Assembly: GCA_022432975.1 (NCBI GenBank)
Contig: CM039509.1
Location: 19,995,432 to 20,059,431 of the forward strand
Direction of reading: 5' to 3'
Length of the DNA stretch: 64,000 nt
Source: Begonia masoniana
Lineage: Eukaryota > Streptophyta > Magnoliopsida > Cucurbitales > Begoniaceae
Positions 46,433 to 56,495 of this stretch are shown piece after piece. The first letter of the stretch is position 1. Each line of letters opens with the position of its first letter. The notes under the pieces are model-generated. The model made no database searches. It was given only the letters and a program-made list of their open reading frames with translations, and was not told where the DNA came from. A program made the translations under genes and the position numbers.

Positions 46433-48953
46433 TTGGAATTTTGTCCCCAAAATTATTGTTTGGTTAGTTAACCTTCTAATTACTCACCCTCACATTCTCT
46501 AAGTACAATGCTTGAAATACTAACCTCGACACCCCTATGGTCCTTCTCACCCTTCGGGTCTTCGTAGTTTTCTATATCTCCGAAGCTTTCAATCCGTCTA
46601 ACTTCGCACTTCGTAAGTCAATTACTCATACATCCATCAACTGCAACTTAACCCGTCGTCGCCTAGACCTTCAAATTTCATTTAACTTAACTTCAACTCT
46701 AGTTTGTCCCTCAAGCTAAATTCATTCAATTTCTAACTCTTCAAATTTCGTGACAACAATTCATACTTAATCACTTCAAACCCTTAAAGCTTCTTCGATT
46801 CAATAACACTAAGGACTTGATACTTAGATCTCTCATCATAATCCTCTGTTTCGAACTCCTCTTTACACTACTATCTACTTTCCAAATTATCAATCTCATT
46901 TTCTATACCTACTTACCTTGCGTAACTATAGCATTTCCTTAGCCACTCTAATGTCATTCCTTTATACAGAACCTTTGTTACTTAAATCTTTCCCTTTATG
47001 CTCTCAAGGTATCCTCTAAGTCTCTACTATTTTGTCCAATATGCTCATTTTATACAACTCTTACCTCGGTCATCATCAATCACTAATGAATTCTTAAATC
47101 TAAACAAGTTCGTTAAACCATTTACCCAACACCTTATGGGCGCTTAAACAATTCAACATTACCTATTAATCGGAACTTTCCTATACCTCTTGTTCTAACT
47201 TCACATTCAAGCTCGTTTGCACAGTCTTCGTGCAAATTTCTCTTCCTTTCATCCAATATGCTCCAAATTTCACAGCCTCCACTACTTGACTCTTAACTCA
47301 ACTTTCCCTTTAATCTAATTAATTTTTTCTCACTTATCCCTATGACACTATTTGAAGCCCAAATATCAACGTAACCAGCCATTTTATCTTACATCCCATA
47401 GTCCTTATTTTCTTTAAGTTGCGACCTCATTCGTTTACTTAAGCTGATTTACTTTAACCTTAGTCGTTCCCAAAATCATTGGCTTCAACTTCGTTATATA
47501 TAGGTTAGCCCCTTTTAGATTCCTAATTTAATCTTATTCCTAATGTACTTGATAACTCACCAATCCCTTGATTCGCAAGACTTCACATTCGGGCTTAACC
47601 CCACATCCAAATCCTTTATTTAATTTAAGTAATGTCATGTACTTATTCTTAATATCCCACCAGAACTTCCTCGAAGTTACTAACTAGCCTACTATCCTTC
47701 ATTCTTCCTAGTCAGGTCCTAAATTATTCTACTTGTCTTCTTCACAATAATTTGTCTAACAATTTTCTTGTTAGCAAACTTGTTGCAGGTAGATTTACAA
47801 CCTTAATCCTAATCTTCTAAAATCCTCCAATCTTGTTCTTCCCTTTTCCAAAAACTTAGAAGCATCCATTACCTTTAATGGGACCAAGCATGTTATGGCT
47901 CATACCACAAGCCTTATCAATTCTCAAGCCTTCAGGCAAATACCAAAGTGGTCGAGGTCACTTCCTTAAATTCTCACATGAATCGGCCTTCACTTAATTC
48001 CTTATAGGCTAAGCTTTCTAACTCACCTAATTTGATTGGTCACCACCTAAACTCTTCATTACGATCCACCTCTCGGGTCCTTTAAACACTAAAGCTCCTA
48101 CTTCCATCTTGGAGGTAAGTCACAAGTTACGGTGTTAACTCGAACTGTATCAACTTCAGACTTACTACTTATCTCTTATCTTTCTAAACCAAAAGTTCGA
48201 AATCAACTACTCGTTACTTTTCAAGTTGATGCTCACTCTGTCGAACCACTATTACGCCTAACTTTGCACTATACCTCAAATCATGACCTTTACTTTAGGG
48301 TGTTAAATTCCTCTCAAATTAACTGACACATCTAAATCTCTAAATTAACTCTAACTCTCATCTACTTGCCCCATAATCTCCGAACAACACGCACTCATGA
48401 CTTGACGTGCCTATTACTTACAGATCGCTCTTAGCTTAACTTAGTTTTCTCCCCTATCGCGTTGGTCGTAAACCTCACACATCAAAGAGAGAAACAAATC
48501 TCCCCTTCATCGACTAACCTCTAAGGTGGTACCTATCTCCTAGCAAACGTCTAATCCTTATAACTTAAATACCACCTTACATAAGATTCCCTATTCTCTA
48601 AAGTCTCTAAATTTGTTAACCTACCAACTTCACCTCAATATTTTTTGTTCTCTTCATTGATATTTACTAAGTCAAATGCTCCTATTCGGCAATTCACCTA
48701 AGATAGACTTTTGGTTATTACCTTCATTTAAATACTTAGGGGATTTGTCAAACCGTTAGATCTCTTAAGTCGTATCCCTCCAATGGTAATAAATTCTAAG
48801 TATGTCCACACTTGCACAATTATCCCAGGTTATTCATCTCAATGCGTAACTTTCTCTATTCACTATCCTCATTCTATCTAATATACAAAAGTTACGTTTT
48901 AAACCCCTACTGTAATTACACTTCTTCTGTAACGCTCCTTATCTTATTAATCG
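46433..48953 (-). other. Non-coding internal region of element E
   Basis: About 2.5 kb without pol motifs or a meaningful frame in any direction. On the minus strand it is purine-biased and collinear with 33853-36417 of C at several blocks. The C/E similarity is clear in short blocks but overall well diverged. Confidence 0.72.
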
Positions 48954-49427
48954 TCACTGTATGAATATAGCTGGAATAACCGATGGTTGAGCGGTTCCTT
49001 CATCCTCGATCAAGGTATACATCCTCGGAGGACAACACGGTGGTATCTTATTCGGTCCTAGACAATCTCTAGCCTTGTGCCCCACCTTGTAGCACCGAAA
49101 ACATCGACCAGAATGCAACTTGCACTCCCACCAGATGACACTTCGCATAAGAAACCTTATCTACCTCCTTCACCTTAATAATGTCAAACAATCTTTCCAT
49201 TGCTCGAACCTACACCTCGGCCTGTATCTGATCTATAGCACATCCATCAAATATCGGAGGTCGAACTGCCTAGTTCGTTCACTACCCTGGTTCCATGAAG
49301 TACTATCTTGTCTATTACCATTTCCATCTCGGTTGAGTAAGACCTCTATTTGTTCTGACCATTGGTGCACTATGTCCATAAGCTGACTAATGGATTTCTC
49401 CTCGAGTTTTCTAGGTGCTTTCGGCAT
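48954..49427 (-). pseudogene. gag: Shortened gag of element E
   Basis: Starts at ATG 49427 (MPKAPRKLEEKSISQLMDIV), continuing through a Q/N-rich head to a stop at 49233. Downstream, in another frame, 49148-48954 carries CKLHSGRCFRCYKVGHKARDC, a CCHC knuckle close to that of F ([11 protein letters not shown]), then PPRMYTLIEDEG. Only about 85 bp separate the two pieces, so the capsid core (about 200 residues) is deleted. No protease follows. Confidence 0.8.
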
Positions 49428-49437
49428 TTTCTTGTTC

Positions 49438-49508
49438 CTAGACACAATACAAACACAAGACAAAACAATATAAACATCTATGAATCAAACTTAAACTTAA
49501 ATATTTAC
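49438..49508 (-). other. Predicted 71-nt leader mini-intron of E
   Basis: Minus strand GACT|GTAAAT at 49508 (donor with one G-to-A change) and TTGTGTCTAG|GAAC ending 49438, 10 nt before the gag ATG. Confidence 0.5.
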
Positions 49509-49582
49509 AGTCGATGGAGAGTCCTCGTGCGGCGGTGTGTTTTTGGCAGGCATATCACATAACTCGCTTTTAAAACTCCGTC

Positions 49583-49594
49583 TCTCTGATACCA
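49583..49594 (-). promoter_or_regulatory. Primer-binding site of E
   Basis: The minus strand reads TGGTATCAGAGA, one base off the initiator tRNA-Met complement, four bases from the LTR. Confidence 0.9.
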
Positions 49595-49598
49595 AAAC

Positions 49599-50843
49599 TG
49601 TGACGACCCCAACCCCGTAGGGCCGCCACGGACTTGCCGTGACATAACTATTACCTAAGCCCTCGTATTTCTCATAAACTTTTTCATTTTTACTTAACAC
49701 TTTAGAGAAAACGGATCTAGACAATTGACTAACCTCTAACAACCTTTAGGGACTAACTTTGACTTAAACATTTAACATTTGAGCGTAAAACATTTCGACT
49801 TTTAAAACATTTAAAACTAGACTAAAACCATTAATAACTTAAAACAAATAAAACATTTAAAACAATTAAAGTAAGATCAATTAAAACACGACACTAATAT
49901 AACCTATACTCAAGAAAACAAACTGCGTGGATCGCTCTAAAAATCGAGCGTATCCTTATCTGTTTTAAAATAACCAAACAGTTCCAGTAAAATTCTAAAA
50001 TTTAAACTCCACATTCTAAACAATCTACTACTACTACATATACATCAAAACTCGACTGTTCATACATTTTTCTATCAAAACCTCTAATCTATTTCTAAAC
50101 TCTTATTCTCGTGAAAACATCTCAAATTACTATTTCTAGCCTAATCCAACTAAAATCTAATTAAATGGGCCACTAATTTGGGTTCGGTAAAAAATGACCC
50201 GAAACTCAAATGCGCATAACTTTTGCGTCGGTTATCGGAATCAAACGATTCCAGCGGCCACGTACTCCTCTAATAACCTATTTTAATCTGCCAAAAGGAA
50301 TTTTAAAAAAAATAACCGGAACTAGGTCAAAAAGGGCAAAACCCTAACTGCCCATTTTACCCAAAATTTCTCTTTTCCAATTTTTTATCAAATTCCACCT
50401 ATTTCATCACCAATCGACCACATCTACCCTCAATTAGAATAATCTAACCAAAAATCGAAGTTTCCAATTAAAAAAACCCTAAGCCCTAATTCGGGTCCCC
50501 TGTTTCCAGCACAATCCGAGCACCATGCTGCTCGGCGACCTATGCCGGCATTAAGCTCGGCAATGCAACGTTGAAAGCAACCAAAAACGGCTGGCGATCG
50601 GAGCTCAATCGAGCTCGTCACGCACAGCCCTAAACCGAACCGAAAGGAGGAGAAAAACGAGCCATACCGGTCGGGTTTCGCGCGGAGATGGCCGGAGATC
50701 GCACGTCGCCGTCGTCTGGCCTGAAAACGGCGAGAAATCACCGTCGTCAGAGGAGGAGAGTCGCCGTCTCCCTCGTCTCTCTCGGCGTCGGGCTGGAGCT
50801 CGAACAACAGAATGGCCTTCAGGCCATTCTGTTGTTTTATGTT

Positions 50844-50886
<43 letters not shown>

Positions 50887-51256
50887 CAATAATAAAACTA
50901 ATCATTAATTAATCCTCATTTATCGTTTTTCCCTCCCGTGTTTTCCAACCATTTCGTCTTTCGCTAAATTTTGTATATCTCCACAAATTCCAATTTAATC
51001 TTAGAGTTCTTACAAAACTCACCGTTCCCAAAACGGACTTATTTTGCTATTTTTACAAATTGATATACTAAAAGGGTAAAACGGGAACTCTAGCATTACT
51101 CTTCTCGATTTGGGTTTCTAAAATTTCACTTATTCTTCTACAAATCCCCATAAATTTCTAGGGTCCTAATAAAACTATCCGCTCGTAAAACGGACCTAAT
51201 TTACTTATTTATGAAAATAGCCTTGTAGCGGAAACCCGAAAAACTCGGGTGTTACA
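49599..51256 (-). repeat. 5' LTR of element E (1658 bp), internally deleted
   Basis: 49599-50090 matches 40301-40790 and about 50095-51256 matches 45255-46417. The join TCTAATCTATTTCTAAACTC shows where the array, the microexon, exon 2 and both intron-2 splice sites of the sister LTR are missing. The hairpin (50803-50836) and the GGTCCG pair are retained. Confidence 0.88.
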
Positions 51257-52057
51257 ACTCAGCTAAATTTCAGCACAACTTTTCATCCTTAGACTAATGG
51301 TCAGATAGAGAGAACAAATCAGATTCTGGAGGATATGCTCAGAGCATGTGTGTTGGAATTTCAGGGATCGTGGAGCAGGTATTTGCCACTGATCAAGTTC
51401 TCGTACAACAACAGCTTCCATGCTACCATCGGTATGGCTCCGTACGAAGCTTTATATGGTCGAAAGTGTAGATCTCCATTGTATTGGGACGATGTTGGTG
51501 AAGCCAGTATTGTTGGTCCTGAGATCCTACATCAAACGGCAAAGAAGATCGCCGTTATTAGACAACGTATTGAGATAGCTCAGAGTCGACAGAAGAGCTA
51601 TGCTGACACGAGACGGAGGGAACTGGAATTCGAAGAAGGTGATGAGGTTTATTTGAAAGTTTCTCCGTTTAAAGGTGTGATGCGATTCGGAAGGAAGGGC
51701 AAGTTAAACCCTCGTTATGTGGGGCCTTTTCCAATTTTGAAAAAGATCGGGAAGACGGCGTATCGACTACAGTTTCCAGCTTCAATGGAAGGTATCCATA
51801 ATGTATTTCATGTCTCTATGCTTCGGAAGTGTTTGCGCGATCCATCGCATATTGTAGAGGCAAGAGAGATCGAGGTACAGCCTACCTTGACTTATGAGGA
51901 GAAGCCGATACGTATTTTGGAGTCTTCCATCAAGGTTTTGCGCAACAAAGAGATTCCGCTAGTTAAAGTCCTATGGCAGAACCACGAGGTTGAAGAAGCG
52001 ACTTGGGAGCGACAACAAGATATGATGGCTAAGTATCTCGAGTCCTTCATGCATCAC
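51257..52057 (+). pseudogene. pol: pol of element D, 3' part (integrase core end, chromodomain-like tail)
   Basis: Resumes after the ACTCA duplication with the QLNFST region, then [38 protein letters not shown], the integrase C-terminal [20 protein letters not shown] stretch, and a tail with [11 protein letters not shown] and [15 protein letters not shown]. Open from 51335 to 52066; the last codons come from LTR sequence after a fusion near 52057. Confidence 0.9.
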
Positions 52058-53343
52058 GTATTTTAAAATAGCATGAAAATGGAATTTTGCACGTGTTTAA
52101 GAAAATGAAATGAATGAACGTAATGAATCAATGTAATCTGTATCTGGTTACGCGAGGTGGGGCTAAGGCACGGCTGTTACGGGTGCGAGCGTGTAACCCC
52201 CCCCCCCCCCCCCCGTTAGGTGAAGAGGGCAGTCCGACCGCGGGATGTGTCCTCTCCATCTAATAGGCTGAGACCTCGGTGACATTCTTTTTCGACGTAA
52301 TGATAAGAAAATGTTGCATGATTTATGAAACTCATACGCACAGTATGCATTTACATTTACGAAACTTATTGAGCCTTTAGCTCATAGTGTGTCTATATGG
52401 TGTAGGTGATTACGAGACAAGTGAGGACGACGTTCCTCCTCCTGATGCATGAGTCCAGTTGGTCAAGAATGGTCGTGGGAGTTTGCTGGCGCAGTCGAGG
52501 CATTTTATGACCCGTGGGTACTTTGGGTTATTTTGTGCAAAACATTTGTAGGTAAATTAATTGTACAGTTAGAAACATTCTAGGGTTTTTGGATCTGGAT
52601 AGTTGATAGGTTTATATTTTGAAGTTTTTAAACGTTTTGGAAAACTTGGTTGTAAATGTTTGGTATTAGGGAAATGTTCGGTTTTTAAACATATCCATGC
52701 AATTCGTTGTCGTGAAAATGTATTTCGTGATAACTGCGTCTTGAGACGGTTCTGAGAGAGGTTATGGTGTAGAATCGTGTTAGAGAATTGGTTAAGTGGT
52801 GTTGTAATTGTAGGGTTATGCAGGAAGAGAAAGAATGACGTAGAAGGAAAAAAGAGAAAAGAAAAGGAAAAGAGGAGGCGTCCTCTGGAAAAATTTTCCA
52901 GAGGACGTGGCAATCGATCACCTAAGGGTGGGGATCGATCGCCCATGGTCGCCACGCTCTGGAAGAATTCCAGAGCGTGTGGTGATCGATCGCCCACGCC
53001 CCCTCGTGTTTGTCGCCGTGATCCGTGATCGCCTGGTGAGGCGATCCCTAGCAAAACCAGCGATCGCCCCTTCATTTTTGGGGCGATTGCCCATTTCTGC
53101 CCCTGTTTTTGTCGCTTTCCACTGCTTCGATTGTTTTAAACTTTTATTAAGTTTTCTTTTAATAGTTTTAAATTGTTTTATAAATTGTTTTAAGGTTTGT
53201 TTTAAATGGTTTTCTAAACGACTATAACGATTTCGGTTCCAATTTCGATTTTAAAGTTTAATTTCCGCTCGAACGTTTAGGTTAAAGTTTAAGTATAAAA
53301 AAAATAATACGAAAAAATTAGGAATAGTTTAAGGGTCGCTACA
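52058..53343 (+). repeat. 3' LTR of element D, 5'-truncated
   Basis: Matches 37590-38640 (ATTTTAAAATAGCATGAAAATGG at the join), then continues to the LTR end GGGTCGCTACA. Keeps acceptor 2 (52406), the 15-nt microexon, a donor CAA|GTGAGG at 52421, a long C run (about 52197-52214) and the hairpin block (52870-53085). Confidence 0.86.
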
Positions 53344-53348
53344 ATAAG

Positions 53349-53430
53349 GCTGCAATGCGTGAGACGATGATATGAAGGACTATAAGCTGAGCAAATTTTG
53401 AAGACAAAATTTTAATTAAGGTGGATGGAA
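53349..53430 (+). mobile_element. End of the C internal region with polypurine tract
   Basis: Follows the ATAAG copy of D. Ends AATTAAGGTGGATGGAA just before TGTAACACCC, the purine tract of C. The TTTTGAAGACAAAATT stretch is shared in kind with the ends of A-, B- and E-type elements. Confidence 0.8.
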
Positions 53431-53970
53431 TGTAACACCCAGTTTTATGGGATTTTGGAATGTAATGGTATTTTCATAAATATGTAGAATTTAACCCGTT
53501 TAGCGAGCAGGAAGTCTTATTAGGACTATATGAATGAATGGGGGCACCTGGAGGAATAAGAGAATTTTTAGAGATGTACGCCGATTTTACGAGGTTTTGA
53601 TATTTCTCGTAATACAAGGGTATTTTAGTAAATATAGTAAACTAGGTCCGTTTTGTGAACGGAAAGTTTTGTTAGAACCCTAAGAATAAATAGAAATATT
53701 TGGTGAAATAAGAAAATTACGGAGAAACCAAATGGATAGGAGAAATAATGAAATAAGTAAACGATTAAGAAAAAGGGCAAAAAGGTAATTTAAGAAGAAA
53801 TATATTAAATAAAAACTGAACCCCCCCCCCCCCCTTCTCCATTCTGTTTCACGATTTCACAGAGAGGAAATACCTCTCTCCCTGGCGATTTCCATTTCCT
53901 CCACGGCCGATCGCTCTTCTCCTCCGTCGTCCGAGTTTCTTCTGGTTTCTCTTCCACAGTCAAGCCCTAG

Positions 53971-54937
53971 GTATGATATGCTTACTCTTGACCGTTAGTT
54001 TCTGAGTTTTATGGTTGCAAACGGTTAGGGTTTTTGTTTAGGGTTTTGATAAATTATAGGTTTATGTTGAAAATCTTTAGGTTTACTGTATTATTGACTT
54101 ACGATGATAGATTATGATTTTTCATCAATAGTTAGGTTGAAATCGGTGGTTGAACGATATAGATTTCCATTAAAGCTAGGTTATAGAATTTGTGAGCGCG
54201 AATTGCTCGATTAAATGCTCGAGAGAGGTTAAATGAGAGTTTTAAGAAGTTTCCTTTAGATTGGAGTTTCGTTTAGCTTTGGAATTCAATTATTTAGGGT
54301 CGATTCTAATAACAACAATTGTGAAATGTTCTAGGTAAACGAAGCTTACAGATGGTACTCGGCTCACTAAGGACGTTAGGTAAGTCTTCGTGCTTTGATT
54401 GACCGATTTAGCCTACACCAAGAGTTATGAAGTTATTAAGGATATTGGTGAATTCCGTAGTTTTAGAATAAGTGGTTGGGCAGTTAAGTTGTATATGTCG
54501 TAGTGTGTTTTCTAAGACTTATTGGTTGTTTTCTATGTCAGCTTTGAATTGCGCAATTTGAACTGTACATGCATCGCGTTCTTTCAAAATAGCATGAAAA
54601 TGAGTTTTACACGCGTTTTATGAAAAGAATGGAACCAACGAAACGAAATGAATGCATGTAATCCCGGTCACGATGAGGTGGGGTTCAGACATGGTTGTCC
54701 TGTAGGTGAGGCATGTTTTTCCCTCGGTAGATGGAAATGGCTGTCTAACCGCCATACGTGCCCTCTCCATCTAGTGAGAGTAGACCCCGGTGACACCTCC
54801 CGTTATGTAACGTAATGATTCAAATGACTGCATGATTTTATGATTGACATATGCACCGCATGCATTTTCATTTACGTAGATTTACTGAGCCTTTAGCTTA
54901 TAGTTTATTTCTTTGGTGTAGGTGAATTCGATACAGG
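53971..54937 (+). other. Predicted splice cascade in the C 3' LTR
   Basis: Donor CTAG|GTATGA at 53971; acceptor TTCTAG ending 54334; exon 45 nt (54335-54379); donor TTAG|GTAAGT at 54380; branch-region TTTACTGAGCC; acceptor GGTGTAG ending 54921; microexon 15 nt (54922-54936); donor ACAG|GTGAGG at 54937. Confidence 0.62.
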
Positions 54938-55501
54938 TGAGGATGATATTCCTCCACCCGACGCATGAGGTAGTTGAAGAAGGGTGCCCGTGGGAGCGTG
55001 CTGGGCAGTCGACGCGCGTTTTGACCTATGGGGGTAATGGTTAGGTATTTTGAAGATTTTGGGTTATGTTGTGCTAATAGGTATTGATGTGGAAAAAAAT
55101 GGGGGTATAGAAAATACATGATAGGGTGTTTGGTACTGAATAAGGTATACGGTGATGTTTGGGGATTTTGTATGGCTTTATGAACGAACGTTAGGATGTT
55201 AAGTGATGATTTCTATTTTGGAATTTATTGGAACTGCTTGGTGATTTATAAACCTCGTAGGAAAAATGTTTAGTTTTCAAACGGAACCACGCAGTTCATT
55301 TTTATGAAATTTCACTACGTTTTCTAACGGTTCTAAGTAGTTTTGAGAATTTGATGAACTGAGGAATGTGAGGGTAATGGTGTTTTGTTATGATGAATGA
55401 AGTGTTGGTATAGTTTTGTGAAGTATAGTATTAGGAGTTGATGGGGATTAGATGAAAGAAAAGGGAAGGAAGAATGTTGAAGTGGGCATGAAGGAAAATG
55501 A

Positions 55502-55760
55502 GGCAGCTCCCTGGAAATGAATTTCCAGAGAGCAAGTCGTTCGATCTCCAGAAGAAGGGCAATCGAACGTAGAATTCTCTGGAAAACATGAGAGTTACCC
55601 GATCGTTTGCCAAAAAGGGGCCGAACAATCGGCTCCTGCAGCTTTGCTTTGGAAAAATTCCAGAGCGACAACCGATCGATCGCAAAAAAAGGGGCGATCG
55701 ATCGGCTGTGCAAGGGCCGATCGATCGGCTGTCAAATGGCCGATCGATCGCCCCTTGTTT
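55502..55760 (+). repeat. Hairpin-rich block in the C 3' LTR
   Basis: Inverted repeats CTCCCTGGAAA/TTTCCAGAGAG, CTTTGGAAAAATTCCAGAG and four CGATCGATCG palindromes with complementary flanks (55673-55755). It starts about 440 and stops about 185 bp before the LTR end. Confidence 0.85.
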
Positions 55761-55944
55761 TCTTGTTTTGGACACGTTTGCCCTCGGCATTTTACACTGC
55801 ATTTATTCCTCGGCTTAATTCATGGTTTTATTCAACGATTTCAAGAACCCGAGACTTCGATTTAGTGTGAAGCAAAAATTTTATGAGGGTTATAAAAAGA
55901 AATTTTTTTACAGGAAATCAAGGGTACGGATAAGGGTCTTCACA

Positions 55945-56249
55945 TTGACACCCCAAACTCTCAGGTGTTAGCCCATTCTACACTAGCGGTCGACTCTTCC
56001 CTCAAAGTGTCGACACCTTTTTCTCTTGGTCTTAGCCTAGAACAAGCTAGCAGTAGAGACTTCCCTCGAAGTGTCAACCTTTGAGATGATTCAGCGAAAG
56101 AGAGTTATCCAAAACTTTCCTTTCCTGACTCCTCTCGTGATATGCCAAGAAAAGTCATCACTCGATCACGAGCCAAATCCTTAACCGAGCCTTTAACTAA
56201 TTAGTGTGTTCTTTTTGTAGGTGAAGTATCCTTGAAAACTTGTGGATAG
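55945..56249 (+). other. Anonymous DNA flanking C, gag-pol-tail-like
   Basis: A short plus-strand stretch reads MPRKVITRSRAKSLTEPLTN (56151-56210), which resembles the basic tails of some plant retroelement polyproteins. It is followed by an acceptor-like TTTTTGTAG|GTGAAG. Otherwise I see nothing definite. Probably part of the older element C landed in. Confidence 0.35.
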
Positions 56250-56490
56250 TGTAACACCCCTGAACCCGCCCCGGCTCGGTGCATTACTTTGTTAAGCTAT
56301 CCCGCGTTTGAAATGACGTTTAAAATAATTTTTGATAAATTTTCAACTCGATTTTTGGGTTTTTTGAACCCTCAGAAAATGTTGGAAAACGTGTGTAAAA
56401 TACATTTAAAATACGTCAGAAAATCACTTAACATTAAACTCTCATACAACCTAGGGCTACGCACGTTATCAGACTTTTTCGGGTGTTACA
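56250..56490 (-). mobile_element. 241-bp mini-LTR insertion (B/H-related)
   Basis: TGTAACACCCCTGAACCCG to TTCGGGTGTTACA, flanked by GATAG on both sides (56245-56249, 56491-56495). The first ~90 bp resembles the sense end of B/H LTRs (CCGGCTCGGTGC.TTACTTTG), so sense is minus. The middle of an ordinary LTR, including all splice signals, is absent. Confidence 0.8.
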
Positions 56491-56495
56491 GATAG

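Larger units (their letters stand above)
40301..51256 (-). mobile_element. Element E: non-autonomous Ty3/gypsy-related element
   Basis: Minus-strand element with ACTCA on both sides (40296-40300, 51257-51261). 5' LTR 49599-51256, PBS 49583-49594, mini-intron, shortened gag, non-coding internal DNA, polypurine tract, 3' LTR 40301-46417. The LTRs differ greatly in length (1.66 versus 6.12 kb) because of an array, an inserted block and a deletion. The internal region is about 3.18 kb, close to the ~3.25 kb of C, and pol is absent. Confidence 0.88.
36423..53343 (+). mobile_element. Element D: A-family Ty3/gypsy element with two internal truncations, split by E
   Basis: Flanked by ATAAG (36418-36422, 53344-53348). 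The 5' LTR (36423-38654) lacks its last ~265 bp and is fused to RT codons at GHYEFL; pol continues 38655-40300 and 51257-52057; pol is then fused to the middle of the 3' LTR (52058-53343), which lacks about the first 1.17 kb. PBS, gag, protease and polypurine tract are gone. Both outer LTR tips and the target duplication survive, so the losses happened after insertion. Confidence 0.88.
8576..55944 (+). mobile_element. Element C: non-autonomous Ty3/gypsy-related element, split by B and D
   Basis: Its parts are a 5' LTR remnant (8576-8792), PBS (8796-8807), leader (to 8870), leader and gag remnant (33332-33852), non-coding internal DNA (33853-36417), purine-rich end (53349-53430) and 3' LTR (53431-55944). 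The joins are proved by 5-bp target duplications of the insertions: TGCTT for B (8866-8870 and 33327-33331), ATAAG for D (36418-36422 and 53344-53348). The restored internal length is about 3.25 kb with no protease, reverse transcriptase or integrase, so C needed proteins from a relative. The base pairs after its right end are TTGAC; its left flank is lost. Confidence 0.82.
53431..55944 (+). repeat. 3' LTR of element C (2514 bp)
   Basis: Begins TGTAACACCCAGTTTTATGG and ends GGGTCTTCACA. Contains the GGTCCG pair (near 53500 and 53641-53672), a C14 run (53821-53834), a CT-rich exon, the splice cascade and the hairpin block. Only its last 217 bp has a partner in the 5' LTR (8576-8792). Confidence 0.88.
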
